Part shown: positions 36,504 to 48,095 of the stretch, in pieces
How the letters are laid out: the number at the start of each line of letters is the position of its first letter
Numbering within the stretch: position 1 is the stretch's first letter
Source: JBBSAT01 sp044223665
GTDB lineage: Bacteria > Myxococcota_A > Polyangia > Polyangiales > Sandaracinaceae
Direction of reading: 5' to 3'
Assembly (NCBI GenBank): GCA_044223665.1
Contig: JBGALT010000020.1
Coordinates: 1 to 64,000 of the forward strand
Length of the DNA: 64,000 bases
Position numbers and translations under genes: made by a program
The notes under the pieces: model-generated
The model's input: the letters and a program-made list of their open reading frames with translations, nothing else
Told to the model about the DNA's origin: nothing
Databases searched by the model: none

Positions 36504-37508
36504 TCAGAGCGCGGCGAGCGCGAGGAACGCCGCGCCGAAGGCCGTCAGCGGGATCGAGAAGTTGTCGTCGATGCGGCGCGAGACGAGCTCGGCGACGGCC
36601 CCCGCGAGCGCGCCCGCGAAGGCCGAGGCGAGCGCGGCCGCGAGCCCGACCTCCGGATGGAAGAGCCCCACGTAGCCCGCGGCCGCGAGCCCGCCCGAGG
36701 CCACGAACGCGAGCGAGCCCTCGAGCGAGCGCCCGTTGACGAGGCGAACGCGCCCGTAGCGCCGCCCGACGATCGCGGCGATCGGATCTCCGACACCGAG
36801 CACCACCAGCGCGATCGCCGACGGCACCGCCTGCTGGCAGATCGCCATCAGCAGCACCGCGATCGCGTACCAGGTGGCCGAGTTCACGCGGTGCGCCTCG
36901 TGCGGATGTGCCGTGCGCCCGAAGAGCGACATGCAGAAGTCGTTGATGCGCGAGTCGAGGCGCCGGCCGATCTCGAGCGAGACGCCGAGCGCAGCGACCG
37001 CCGCCGCGATGCCGATCGCGACGGTCCAGCTCGGCGCCAGCTCGAGCGCGAGGAGCGCGCTGGTGGCGCTCGCGAGATGGAGCACGTTCCGCGCGTAGTT
37101 GGTCGGCCGCAGGCTCGGGACGTGGATGTCCTCGCGCTGGAGCGCCCGCACGATCCGCTCGTAGGTGGGCTGGACCTGTTGGCGCAGCGCGATCCAGTCA
37201 CTGCGCTGATCCCGCGTCGGCGCGTGCCGATCGAGCAGCGCGTCGAGGGTCTTCAGCTCGCCGCCGAGCGGCGCCGGCGCCGGCGCGAGCTCGGCCGCGC
37301 TGGCCCGCGGATCGGCCGCGTCGGAATGGGACCGGCTCGGCTCGCTCTCCGCGCCGGCGGAGATCGTCGCGATCTTCCCGCGCACCGAGTCGAGGCGCGT
37401 GCGCATCGAGGCGAGACGCTCGCGCTGCAAGCGACCACGATCGAGCTCGGCGAAGAGCTCGTAGAGCTCCCGGGCGACGTCACGGCTGGCCTCGAGAGTG
37501 GCTGTCAC
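36504..37508 (-). CDS. CTP-dependent lipid (diacylglycerol/polyprenol) kinase-like membrane protein
   Basis: A 334-residue protein. The N-terminal half (about 1-130) is soluble and helical with a possible coiled coil. The C-terminal half has six or seven membrane helices. It carries the signature of the Sec59/Dgk1/phosphatidate cytidylyltransferase-like group: LEIGRRLDSRIND, FGRTAHPHEAHRVNSATWYA, GVGDPIAAIVGRRYGR and NGRSLEGSLAF. Members use CTP to phosphorylate dolichol, diacylglycerol or phytol-type lipids. GTG 37508 was chosen; TTG 37553 is also possible and neither has a good ribosome site. The preceding gene on this strand ends 200 bp away behind a hairpin, so it is probably transcribed alone. 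Confidence 0.75.
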   Translation of the reverse strand: MTATLEASRDVARELYELFAELDRGRLQRERLASMRTRLDSVRGKIATISAGAESEPSRSHSDAADPRASAAELAPAPAPLGGELKTLDALLDRHAPTRDQRSDWIALRQQVQPTYERIVRALQREDIHVPSLRPTNYARNVLHLASATSALLALELAPSWTVAIGIAAAVAALGVSLEIGRRLDSRINDFCMSLFGRTAHPHEAHRVNSATWYAIAVLLMAICQQAVPSAIALVVLGVGDPIAAIVGRRYGRVRLVNGRSLEGSLAFVASGGLAAAGYVGLFHPEVGLAAALASAFAGALAGAVAELVSRRIDDNFSIPLTAFGAAFLALAAL

Positions 37509-37680
37509 GGCGGGGGAAGAGAACGCCACCGAGGGCGCTCGCGCAAGGAACAACCCTCACGCGACCGCCGCGATTCGGTCATGTTTTCGTCACGGCGTCG
37601 CGCCGCGCCGCGCCGCGTCAGGCGCGTGAGCCTGCGGCGGATGGAGAGGGGTGAGCGGGATCCGGCTCCGCCGGTCCGGC

Positions 37681-37705
37681 GAGGGGGCGTGCTCAGCGCC
37701 CCCTC
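37681..37705 (-). terminator. hairpin after the beta-propeller lipoprotein gene
   Basis: A perfect 9-bp stem GAGGGGGCG (37681-37689) and CGCCCCCTC (37697-37705) with a 7-base loop lies 5 bp beyond the stop codon at 37711 of the minus-strand gene. Confidence 0.6.
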
Positions 37706-37710
37706 GAGAA

Positions 37711-39621
37711 TCAGAAGACGGGCACCTGCTCGTAGCAGCGGCCCATGTAACAGAACTCGCCGCCGCAGTCCTGGTTGCCCGTGCAGCCCTGGCGCTCGAC
37801 GTGCGTCACCCACTGCGCGATGTGGTTGCCGCTCTCGATGTTCTGGAACGGCAGGCGGATGGCCGGGCGGATCGGCTGCATGCCCATCGCCGCGCGGGTC
37901 GGATCGAAGGCCGCCATCCAGATCTGGTAGCGCGCCTGATCGCCGTAGCGCAGGCCGTAGCCGCGCGCCGTCGCCCACGCGATCCAGAAGAGGTCGTGAC
38001 CGTGGTCGTGATAGACGGTCGGATCGAACTTCGGCCACGACGCGCAGACACCGTCGTTGGGGCGGTCCGAGGGACCGATGCCGCTGAGCTGCGTCGCGAC
38101 CCCGCCACCGTCGGACGACACGAACCACATCTCGGCGTCCGTGACGCAGTCACCGGCGCCGCCGCTCGAGTCGCCCGCGCCCATCGAGCCGATGTTCGAC
38201 GGCGAGCGGTTGTAGACGACCCAGTTGCCGTCGGGCGAGTACGTCGGGTGGTAGTTGTTGCCGCCCGCCGCGTCCGCCAGCACGGGGCCCGGCACCCACG
38301 CGCCGCCCGAGAGATCCACACGCGCGATGGAGCCGCTCGTGACGGCCGGGGCCTCGATCGCCGGTCCGCTCGCCACGCTCACGTAGACGATGTGGTCTCC
38401 GTCGGGCGACCAGTCCGGCATCGAGGACAGGCCCGTCGTGATGCCCATCTGCGTGATGGTGCCCGTCGCGGGATCCATGATGTTGAGGCCGCGCGGCGCG
38501 CTCACGACGAGCTGCGCGTTGTCGGGGCTGAACGAGTAGAAGTTGGGCTGGGCGGGGAAGCCGCCGCCCGACGCGGGCCGCCGCAGCAGGCGGGTGCGCA
38601 TGGCGACGTCGAAGATCTGGAGCGTGCTGGTCGGGATGCCCGTGCCCACCGCGATGCGCGAGCCGTCGCGCGAGAGCGTGTGGCAGCCGACGCACATCGT
38701 GCCGGCGCCCGTCTGCGCGACGCCGAGGAAGCGCTCCTCGACCGCGCCCGGGACGCCGAACTCGTAGCGCATGATCGCGCCGCCCGCGGCGTTCCAGTAG
38801 TAGACGCCGCCCGTGATGTCCTCGTGCGCGACCGCGAGCTGGCGCGCCGCGGCACTCCCGATGCGGCCCGCCGAGTCGGTGCCCGTCAGGCGGATCGTGG
38901 CCGTCTCGCCGCGCGCGGCATCGGAGATGGCGCCCCACGTGTCGTGATCCGGCGTGAAGATGCATCCGCCGCTCACCGCTTCACCGCAGTCGAAGTAGAC
39001 CCGCAGCACGACGGCGCTCGTCGTCACCTCGAGCCGGAACAGGCTCGACCCGTTCGGCATGAAGTGCAGCTCGAAGTGCTCGAGGTTCGGCGGGATCATC
39101 GCGCCGTCGTCCGGGTAGACGATCGACGGAGCGTTGGCCGGATCGTCGGTCCCCTCGAAGCGCGTCGGGGCATCGGTGGGTGCGCCGGGCCCGAGGATGT
39201 CCCGGTTCAGGTGGAGCGTGAGGCCCGTGGTGGCGCGGGCGGCGCCGAGCGAGGCGATGATCGACGTGTGCCCGCCTCGATCGGTGACGGACGTGAAGTG
39301 CGAGCCCGTGAACGTGCCGAGGGAGGCCGCGGTCCAGGTGACCATCGACGTGACGTCGGAGAGCGATCCGTCGGTCCCGATCTGCATCGCCGTGTAGTCG
39401 ATCTCGACCGGCGCGCCCATGATGGTCGCCTCGTGGTCGAGCGGCGCGATCACGAGATCTCCCGGCGAGCTGACGTGCGCGTCGTTGCCCGACTGCATGC
39501 CGCCGTCCTCGCCCGGCGAGACACCGCCGGTGTCCGGGCGACCGCTGCCGACCGTGCAGCCGGGAGCGAGAATCGATGCCAAGGTGATGGAGGCGAGCGC
39601 GAGCGACGAAAGACGGGGCAT
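37711..39621 (-). CDS. lipoprotein with PD40/TolB-like propeller and a c-type heme motif
   Basis: A 636-residue exported protein (lipobox LAPGC, about residue 22). The N-terminal third has immunoglobulin-like regions (TSMVTWTAASLGTFTG resembles a bacterial Ig-like repeat). From about residue 290 a beta-propeller follows with WD40-like repeats (FSPDNAQLV, WSPDGDHIVYVS, YSPDGNWVVYN). Its first blade contains a single CxxCH heme-binding motif (MCVGCHTLSRDG). The C-terminus has a Cys cluster (CTGNQDCGGEFCYMGRC). This suggests a surface or periplasmic mono-heme protein, but a lone motif does not prove heme attachment. It is divergent from a von Willebrand A lipoprotein gene, with 103 bp between starts. 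Confidence 0.75.
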   Translation of the reverse strand: MPRLSSLALASITLASILAPGCTVGSGRPDTGGVSPGEDGGMQSGNDAHVSSPGDLVIAPLDHEATIMGAPVEIDYTAMQIGTDGSLSDVTSMVTWTAASLGTFTGSHFTSVTDRGGHTSIIASLGAARATTGLTLHLNRDILGPGAPTDAPTRFEGTDDPANAPSIVYPDDGAMIPPNLEHFELHFMPNGSSLFRLEVTTSAVVLRVYFDCGEAVSGGCIFTPDHDTWGAISDAARGETATIRLTGTDSAGRIGSAAARQLAVAHEDITGGVYYWNAAGGAIMRYEFGVPGAVEERFLGVAQTGAGTMCVGCHTLSRDGSRIAVGTGIPTSTLQIFDVAMRTRLLRRPASGGGFPAQPNFYSFSPDNAQLVVSAPRGLNIMDPATGTITQMGITTGLSSMPDWSPDGDHIVYVSVASGPAIEAPAVTSGSIARVDLSGGAWVPGPVLADAAGGNNYHPTYSPDGNWVVYNRSPSNIGSMGAGDSSGGAGDCVTDAEMWFVSSDGGGVATQLSGIGPSDRPNDGVCASWPKFDPTVYHDHGHDLFWIAWATARGYGLRYGDQARYQIWMAAFDPTRAAMGMQPIRPAIRLPFQNIESGNHIAQWVTHVERQGCTGNQDCGGEFCYMGRCYEQVPVF

Positions 39622-39724
39622 GCGGGCGTTCTCCGTGAGCAAGACGGACAGGGTAACCGAAGCGCGGCTGCGATCTTCAAGAGGGATCGTGCGCCCGGGC
39701 TGCGAACGGTCACACTGGGCCCCG

Positions 39725-40714
39725 ATGGCCCGTGCGCTTGCTCCCACTTTCCCGGCCGGTCTGCTCTCGATCGCGGCGGCCCTCGCGGCTGCCTCGTGCG
39801 GAGGCGGGCGGGCGACGCCGACCGAGTCGGACATGGCCACCTGCAGCAACGCGCGGGACGACGACGGCGATGGCCTCGTCGACTGCCACGACCCGGCGTG
39901 TGGGATCTTCTCGTTCTGCAGCCCCCACGACGCCGGCACCGACGCCTCCACGGCGGGCGATGCGAACGTCGACGCCGGCGACGGCGGCACCTGCGGCGCG
40001 CCGCTCGACATCGTGCTGACGGTCGACGTGTCGACGTCGATGACCGGTGAGCTGGCGGCGATCGGGGACGGCATCACGCACCTCTGGGACGTCGCGCACG
40101 AGGTCTCGACCGATCCGCGCATCTCGCTGGTCGTGTTCGTGGACGACGTGCTGCCGGTGGACGGAACCCCTCCCTTCGCCGCCGACGGCGGGTGCATGGC
40201 CTTCACCAACGTGGACGACCTGCGGGCCCAGCTCGCCGCCTGGCAGACGTTCTGCGCGTCGAACCAGAGCCCGGTCAGCCACCTCGCGAACCAGGACTGC
40301 GCGGAGAACTCGCTCGACGCCATCGTGGCCGGGACGATGTGCCCGGTGCGGGACGGCTCGCGACGCGTGCTCGTGCACGTGACCGACGACACCTTCGTCG
40401 AGCGCCCCGCCGTGCTCTCGGGCGAGTGGGGCGGCGGCGTGGTCGTCCAGTTCAACTACCTCGAGGCGACGACGGCCCTCGTCGATCGAGGCTTCCACGT
40501 CGGCGTCTTCGCGGAGACCGGCATCGGAGACGACTGCGGCGCGGGCCGCAGCCCCGACGTGGGCCGGGGCTTCAGCGGCCCGCTCGGCGCGATGTCGTCC
40601 TTGCCGGAAGTGACGGATGGGCGCTTCTGGGATCTGCGCGAGGTCCGCGCCGGCCGCCTCGACATGGCGAGCGAGATCGAGGGCTGGCTGCGCGAGCTCG
40701 CCTGCGGCTCGTAG
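39725..40714 (+). CDS. lipoprotein with von Willebrand factor A domain
   Basis: A 329-residue exported protein with a lipoprotein signal peptide (LAAASC, about residue 22). One MopE-like Asp/Cys repeat follows (CSNARDDDGDGLVDCHDPAC, about 37-56), then an Asp-Ala-Gly linker. A von Willebrand A domain begins at LDIVLTVDVSTSMTGE (about 97-112), carrying the DxSxS metal-ion-dependent adhesion motif. Several Cys within the domain probably form disulfides. It is likely to bind protein or matrix partners at the cell surface. The combination of the Asp/Cys repeat and the linker matches other lipoproteins in this window. Confidence 0.8.
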   Translation: MARALAPTFPAGLLSIAAALAAASCGGGRATPTESDMATCSNARDDDGDGLVDCHDPACGIFSFCSPHDAGTDASTAGDANVDAGDGGTCGAPLDIVLTVDVSTSMTGELAAIGDGITHLWDVAHEVSTDPRISLVVFVDDVLPVDGTPPFAADGGCMAFTNVDDLRAQLAAWQTFCASNQSPVSHLANQDCAENSLDAIVAGTMCPVRDGSRRVLVHVTDDTFVERPAVLSGEWGGGVVVQFNYLEATTALVDRGFHVGVFAETGIGDDCGAGRSPDVGRGFSGPLGAMSSLPEVTDGRFWDLREVRAGRLDMASEIEGWLRELACGS

Positions 40715-40817
40715 CCGGGGCGCGACGCCTCTCTCCCCGGCGTGGGACCCTCTCCCAGGGTGGGACCGCACGCGGACGTGGTTGTGGCGCGCGACGGCGA
40801 GCGCGTACGATTTGCGG

Positions 40818-43490
40818 ATGACGTCACGTCTTCGCTTCTTGCTCGTCACGTGCTTGTGGGTCGCCGGCTGTGGAGGCGACCCACCCCCGGCCGCGGTCGA
40901 CGTGGGCGCCCCGGACGCGAGCAGCGACGCCAGCAGCGACGCGTGGTCGCGACCCGACGCGTGGCGCGCGCCCTGCGAAGTCCCGCTGACGATCCAGACC
41001 GGAGACGCGAACGGCCACCCGCAGCCGCTCGGCGCGGGGCCCACCGAAGCGCGCGCCGGGCGGATCGCCGCGAGCGAGCTCCCGGACTTCGACAGCGGCC
41101 TGCAGATCTGGGGCTCGGGCGAATTCCTCCTCGCCAACGATCGCATCGCCGTGGCGATCGAGGACGTGGGGCCTTCCGATCTCTACGACCCCTGGGGCGG
41201 CCGCATCACCGGCTTGGCGCGCGTCGAAGATCACCACCTCGTCGAGCCCGGGGACTTCGGCGAGTTCTTCGTGCTCACCGGGCGCTCGACGATCGTCACG
41301 CGGAGCGTGACGGTGATCAACGACGGCTCGAACGGCGAGCCGGCGGTGATCCGAGCGGAGGGGCCCGTCGCTCCGCTGCCCTTCTTCGATGCGATCGTGC
41401 ACGACATCTTCACCGACGCGCTCGACGACATGACGGGCGCGATCGACTACACGCTGGCCCCGGGGTCCGACCACGTGGACATCGCGATGACGTTCGCCAG
41501 CCGGCGCAACGTCGACGTCCGGATCCCGCTCGTCCTGCACGGCTTCCTCTACGCCGATCGGATGCCGCCCTTCGTCGACGCCGCCGGCTTCGATCAGGCA
41601 GGCGTCGCGACCACGGACTGGATGGGCTTCGCCGACGAGCGACACACCTCGTACGTCTACGAGCTCCCCGAGGGTCACTTCTCGACGAACATCGCGGCGT
41701 CCGGGTTCAACGGTCGCCTCGCGCCGGCACGCGTCATCCCGGGATGCGCCGTCACCACGTTCCCCCACGCCCGCATCACGCTGGGGGCGGGCCCCGACGG
41801 GGCGCTCGCCGCCCGCGCGCGCGAGCGCGGCGACGCCGTCCGCGCGATCACCGGCATCGTGCGCGAGCCGGACGGCGCCCCGGCCGAGAACGTGCGGGTG
41901 ACCGCCCTCCGCAGCGGCACCGGCGCGTGGATCACCCGCTCGAACCTCACCGGGCCCGACGGCGCCTACACGCTGCACGTCCCGATGGACGCCGACGTGA
42001 TGCTCGAGCCGGTGCGGACGAGCAACGGACGCGCGCCCCAGGTCGCGGTCGCCGCGAGCGTCACCACCCAGGACCTCACGATGCCGCCCAGCGGCTTCTT
42101 GCACGTGTCGGCGACCGACGAGCTCGGCGATCCGATTCCTGCGCGCATCTCGGTATTCGCGGCCTCGGGCACGAGCTTCGCGGAGCCTCCCTCGATGTAC
42201 GGCGAGGAGGACGTCCCCGACGGCCGCGTGGCGGTGGCCTACGCCATCGACGGTCAGGCGACCGTGCGCGTCCCCGTCGGCACGTTCCGCGTCGTCGCCT
42301 CGCGCGGCTACGAGTGGGAGCTCGGCGAGGACGTGCTCACGGTCACCGCGCACGGAGAGACGGCGAGTGCCACGCTCGCGCTCGAGCACTCGGTCGACAC
42401 CACCGGCGTGATGTGCGGTGACTTCCACATCCACACGCGCCGCAGCGCCGACTCGGGCGACGACGCCACGCTCAAGCTCCGCTCGGCCATCGCCGACGGT
42501 CTCGAGATCCCGGTGCGCTCCGATCACGAGTACGTCGCCGACTTCCAGTCGATCATCGAGGCGCTCGGGATGCAGCACTACGCGCACGGCATCGGATCGA
42601 TCGAGATGACGTCGATGGAGCTCTGGGGGCACATGGGCGTCTTCCCCCTCGTCGAGGACCCGCTGTCGATCAACATGGGCGCGCCCGCGTGGCAGGAGTA
42701 CCCGACGCCCGAGCACCCGGAGATCGCCCTGCGGACGATGGGCCCGCACGAGGTCTTCGAGCAGGTGCGCGTGCGCCCCGAGCACCCGGCGATCATCATC
42801 AACCACCCGCGGGGCTCGACGAACTACTTCGGCTACGTCGGATACGATCCGATCACGGGCACGGCGCGCCGCACCGCCGACTGGGATCTCGACTTCGACC
42901 TGGTGGAGGTCTTCAACGACAGCGCGTGGCGGGCCAATCGCGACGGAACGGTGGGCGACTGGCTCTCGCTGCTGGATCACGGGCGGCGCGTCTTCGCGGT
43001 CGGCTCGAGCGACTCGCACGGGATCACCGGCTCGCCGGTCGGCTACCCGCGCACGTGCGTCTCCCTGGGCTCGGACGACCCGATCGACGTCGACCCGATC
43101 GTGGTGCGTGACGAGCTGAGCGCGGGACACGCCACCATCTCGGGCGGCATCTACGTGACGACGCGCGTCGGCGAGGCTGCCTCGGGCGAGACGGCGGCCG
43201 GCGTGGGCACGCGCACGAGCGTGCACGTGCACGTCGAGGCGGCGAGCTGGGTGGACGTCGACGCGATCGACGTCGTCGTGGACGGAACCACGGTACAGAC
43301 GATCGACATCCTGCCGACCGATCGAGATCCCGCGCATCCCGCGACGCGCTTCGATCACGACGTCGACGTCGACGTCGCGGCCACCGGCTCCTACGTGGTC
43401 GTCGCCGTGTACGGCGATGCGACGCTCGAGCCCGTGCACCGCGGGCGCATCCCCTTCGGCGTGGCGAACCCGATCTTCTTGATGCGCTGA
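40818..43490 (+). CDS. CehA/McbA-family PHP metallohydrolase, secreted
   Basis: An 890-residue lipoprotein (signal ending LWVAGC, residue 18). The N-terminal part (about 60-350) is beta-rich and of the kind often found before the catalytic domain. A carboxypeptidase-regulatory-like beta-sandwich follows (about 355-420; ITGIVREPDGAPAENV), then a second such module. The PHP domain begins near residue 534 at CGDFHIHTRRSADSG, with metal-binding His in DFHIHT and in RSDHEYV. IIINHPRG and GSSDSHG complete the metal site, so it should be an active hydrolase. CehA/McbA members hydrolyse carbamate insecticides, but most relatives have unknown substrates. The gene stands alone after the vWA gene, 103 bp away. 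Confidence 0.85.
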   Translation: MTSRLRFLLVTCLWVAGCGGDPPPAAVDVGAPDASSDASSDAWSRPDAWRAPCEVPLTIQTGDANGHPQPLGAGPTEARAGRIAASELPDFDSGLQIWGSGEFLLANDRIAVAIEDVGPSDLYDPWGGRITGLARVEDHHLVEPGDFGEFFVLTGRSTIVTRSVTVINDGSNGEPAVIRAEGPVAPLPFFDAIVHDIFTDALDDMTGAIDYTLAPGSDHVDIAMTFASRRNVDVRIPLVLHGFLYADRMPPFVDAAGFDQAGVATTDWMGFADERHTSYVYELPEGHFSTNIAASGFNGRLAPARVIPGCAVTTFPHARITLGAGPDGALAARARERGDAVRAITGIVREPDGAPAENVRVTALRSGTGAWITRSNLTGPDGAYTLHVPMDADVMLEPVRTSNGRAPQVAVAASVTTQDLTMPPSGFLHVSATDELGDPIPARISVFAASGTSFAEPPSMYGEEDVPDGRVAVAYAIDGQATVRVPVGTFRVVASRGYEWELGEDVLTVTAHGETASATLALEHSVDTTGVMCGDFHIHTRRSADSGDDATLKLRSAIADGLEIPVRSDHEYVADFQSIIEALGMQHYAHGIGSIEMTSMELWGHMGVFPLVEDPLSINMGAPAWQEYPTPEHPEIALRTMGPHEVFEQVRVRPEHPAIIINHPRGSTNYFGYVGYDPITGTARRTADWDLDFDLVEVFNDSAWRANRDGTVGDWLSLLDHGRRVFAVGSSDSHGITGSPVGYPRTCVSLGSDDPIDVDPIVVRDELSAGHATISGGIYVTTRVGEAASGETAAGVGTRTSVHVHVEAASWVDVDAIDVVVDGTTVQTIDILPTDRDPAHPATRFDHDVDVDVAATGSYVVVAVYGDATLEPVHRGRIPFGVANPIFLMR

Positions 43491-43532
43491 CGGCGCGCCG
43501 AGCCGGGAAGCGTCACGGCAGACGGGGACGGA

Positions 43533-45349
<1,817 letters not shown>

Positions 45350-45353
<4 letters not shown>

Positions 45354-46384
45354 TGGGTGGCCTGGACCTGGATGCGCGAGCCTCGCCCGGCGCGCGGGCG
45401 CGTGCGTGCCCGCTCGGTGCCGATCGCGAACGGCGGTGGGCGATTCGGGTCGCAGTCGGGACCGAACCCGGCTGCGTCGAACTCGTAGCTCAGGCTTCCG
45501 CTCGCCGACTCGGTCACGGCCTGGACCGTGACGCGGTGCACGCCGGCGCGCGCAGGGCTGCAGTAGCTGAGGAGATAGAAGCGCTGGGTCATCTGCACGA
45601 TGCGCGCACCGACCTGGCGGAAGGCCTCGGAGATCGCCGCCGAGTCCTCGACGAGGACGTAGCCGTCGCGACCGACGTCGCCGAGCGTGCCCTCGTCGAT
45701 CTCGCTGCCGACGCCGATCGCGAACACGTCGTAGGGGCTCTCGTCGATCGCGTGGCCCATGTCGCGCCGCGTGACGCGCGCCGCGTGATCGGTGCCGTCG
45801 GTGAAGACGACCAGCGTGCCGAAGCGGAGCGGCACCTGCGAGTGCCCGAGCGCCTCGTCGAGCGTCGCGAGCCCTCGCACCACCGCACCGTGGAGGTTGG
45901 TCGACGGATCGCGCGGATGGAAAGCACCGAGGCGCGCCACACCCGCGGTCGCGCCGCCTTCGGTCGTGAAGCCGACGATCTCGTGGATCTCCTCCTCGCC
46001 GTCGAACGCGTAGACCGCGACGCGCTGCGAGCTGCCCTCGACCTGCGAGACGAGCTCGGTCGCCGCGGCCTGGAGCACCGGCACCTGGTCGCTCTCGGTG
46101 ACCGACCCGCTCATGTCGACGAGCAAGAGCGTGTAGTGCTCGGCCGCGACCTCGGGGTTGACGATCGTCTGCTGGCTCTCGGTCGGCGAGACGAGCGAGC
46201 CGTCCTCCGAGATGCGGAAGCTCTCGGCCGTGAGGCCTCCGACGGGCTCCCCGCCCGCCGTGTCGACCGTGAAGTACACGGCCACGTTGCTGGGCCGTTG
46301 GTAGGCCGAGTCGACGGGGGTGAGGCGCAGGCCCACGCATCCTGCGAGCGTGATCGCTGCGAGCGCGACGAAGGTACGACGCAT
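45350..46384 (-). CDS. lipoprotein with von Willebrand A domain
   Basis: A 344-residue lipoprotein (lipobox LAGC, about residue 16). A beta-rich segment (about 30-65; VYFTVDTAGGEPVGGLTAESFRI) precedes a vWA domain starting YTLLLVDMSGSVTESDQV, with a DxSGS metal site and the later FTDGTDH block carrying the second metal-site residue. The C-terminus is basic and rich in Arg/Pro. The vWA fold suggests surface protein binding, as in VWA-domain proteins with an N-terminal invasin-like strand. It is the upstream gene of a two-gene unit with the DEAD-box helicase (4-base overlap), an odd functional pairing that may be due only to compact spacing. Confidence 0.85.
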
Positions 46385-46449
46385 GGCGGCGCGGACCTTA
46401 GGTTCGCCGGCGTGCTCCGTCCACGTCTTTCGCGAGCGGGTGCGGCGCT

Positions 46450-46881
46450 TCAGCGCGTTCCGGCGACCGGGTTCAGGAACATCAGGCGCGCGACGAGCCA
46501 CGTGATGTAGCCCGACCATGCGACGCCACCGAAGAGCATGAGCGCGCCGAAGCCCCACGTGCCCCAGCGGCCACCGTCGGCGTATCGAACCGTGTCCATC
46601 CCGCGCTCGAAGAGCTCGAGCACGAACATGGAGACGAACGAGAAGCCGATCGACGCGATGAAGGCGCCCGAGAGCAGCGTGATCATCGCGCGCCAGGTGC
46701 TGATCGAGTCGAACGTCGCCTGGCAGCTGTTGCAGCGGTGCGAGTACGTGCGTCCCGTCGGCATGCCGCGGTTGTAGTGCTGCGTGACGTGATAGACGGT
46801 GACCGAGGGCTGAGAGCACTTCGCACAGCGGCGCACCTCGCGACAGCGAGCGTCGTTGGACGTGTCGATCTCACCCCACAT
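46450..46881 (-). CDS. small zinc-ribbon membrane protein
   Basis: A 143-residue protein of unknown function. Two Cys pairs form a zinc ribbon (CAKC near residue 19 and CNSC near residue 50). Two membrane helices follow (about 63-90 and 108-133). GGAG stands before ATG 46881 at a good distance. Such small zinc-ribbon membrane proteins occur near metabolic genes without a defined role. It lies 50 bp downstream of the acyl-CoA dehydrogenase gene and could be co-transcribed with it. Confidence 0.7.
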   Translation of the reverse strand: MWGEIDTSNDARCREVRRCAKCSQPSVTVYHVTQHYNRGMPTGRTYSHRCNSCQATFDSISTWRAMITLLSGAFIASIGFSFVSMFVLELFERGMDTVRYADGGRWGTWGFGALMLFGGVAWSGYITWLVARLMFLNPVAGTR

Positions 46882-46931
46882 GTCTCCGTGCTCCTCTCGG
46901 CCGTGGCAGCTCCGCGAGCCCTCGTCGGCGA

Positions 46932-48095
46932 TCAGTCGAAGGCGGCAATCCCCGTGACGTCCTGCCCGATGATGAGCGTGTGGATGTCGTTGGTCCCCTC
47001 GTACGTGTAGACCGTCTCGAGGTTCAGCATGTGCCGTCCCGGAGGATACGCGTACATGATGCCGTTGCCCCCGAGGATGTCGCGGGCCGTGCGCGCGATG
47101 TCGAGCGCCATCGCGACGTTGTTCCGCTTCGCGAGGGAGATCTGCGCCGGCTTGATCTTGTCCTGCTCCTTGAGGCGACCCAGACGGAGCGTCAGGCACT
47201 GCGCCTTCGTGATCTCGGTGACCATGTCGGCGAGCTTCTTCTGCACGAGCTGGTAGCCGGCGATGGGCTTGCTGAACTGCTTGCGCTCCTTCGCGTACGA
47301 GAGCGCCGTGTCGTAGCAGCTCATCGCCGCGCCGATCACGCCCCAGCAGATCCCGAAGCGGGCCTGCGAGAGACAGCTGAGCGGGCCCTTCATGCCCTTC
47401 ACGTTCGGCAGGACGGCGCTCTCGGGAACGATACAGTCCTCGAAGAAGAGCTCGGCCGTGACGCTCGCGCGGAGCGACCACTTGTCCTCGATCTTCACGG
47501 CGCTGAAGCCCTTCGTGCCCTTGTCGACGACGAAGCCGTGCACGACGCCGTCGAGCTTGGCCCACACCACGGCGAGGTCGGCGATGGTGCCGTTCGTGAT
47601 CCAGCGCTTGACGCCGTTGATCTTGAAGCCGCCCGGGACGCGCTCGGCCTTCGTGATCATGCCGGTGGGATTGCTGCCGAAGTCGGGCTCGGTGAGGCCG
47701 AAGCAGCCGATGAGCTCGCCCTTGGCCATCTTCGGCAGGTACTTCTGCTTCTGCTCTTCGCTGCCGTAGGCCCAGATCGGGTACATCGCGAGCGAGCCCT
47801 GGACGCTCGCGAAGCTCCGGACGCCCGAGTCGCAGCGCTCGAGCTCCTGCATCGCGAGGCCGTAGGCGACCGCGCCCATGCCCGCGCAGCCGTAGCCCTC
47901 GAGGTTGGCGCCGAGCAGGCCCAGGCTCGCGATCTCGGGGATGAGATCCATCGGGAAGGTGCCGGCCTCGTAGTGCTTGGCGATGATCGGATCGAGCCGC
48001 GCCTCCACGAACTTCCGAACGTTCTTCCGTACGAGCAGCTCCTCTTCCGTGAGCTCGTCGTCCAGCTGGTAGTAGTCGAGGCCCACGAAGCCCAT
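46932..48095 (-). CDS. glutaryl-CoA dehydrogenase-like acyl-CoA dehydrogenase
   Basis: A 387-residue FAD enzyme of the acyl-CoA dehydrogenase family. Sequence features match glutaryl-CoA dehydrogenase, which oxidises and decarboxylates glutaryl-CoA to crotonyl-CoA in lysine and tryptophan breakdown. These are GCFGLTEPDFGSNPTGM, the GVKRWITNGTIADLAVVWAK block, YAKERKQFSKPI and the C-terminal YEGTNDIHTLIIGQDVTGI with catalytic Glu366. A strong GGAGGAG precedes ATG 48095. Electrons should pass to electron-transfer flavoprotein. No ETF or glutaconyl pathway genes lie beside it. Confidence 0.9.
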   Translation of the reverse strand: MGFVGLDYYQLDDELTEEELLVRKNVRKFVEARLDPIIAKHYEAGTFPMDLIPEIASLGLLGANLEGYGCAGMGAVAYGLAMQELERCDSGVRSFASVQGSLAMYPIWAYGSEEQKQKYLPKMAKGELIGCFGLTEPDFGSNPTGMITKAERVPGGFKINGVKRWITNGTIADLAVVWAKLDGVVHGFVVDKGTKGFSAVKIEDKWSLRASVTAELFFEDCIVPESAVLPNVKGMKGPLSCLSQARFGICWGVIGAAMSCYDTALSYAKERKQFSKPIAGYQLVQKKLADMVTEITKAQCLTLRLGRLKEQDKIKPAQISLAKRNNVAMALDIARTARDILGGNGIMYAYPPGRHMLNLETVYTYEGTNDIHTLIIGQDVTGIAAFD

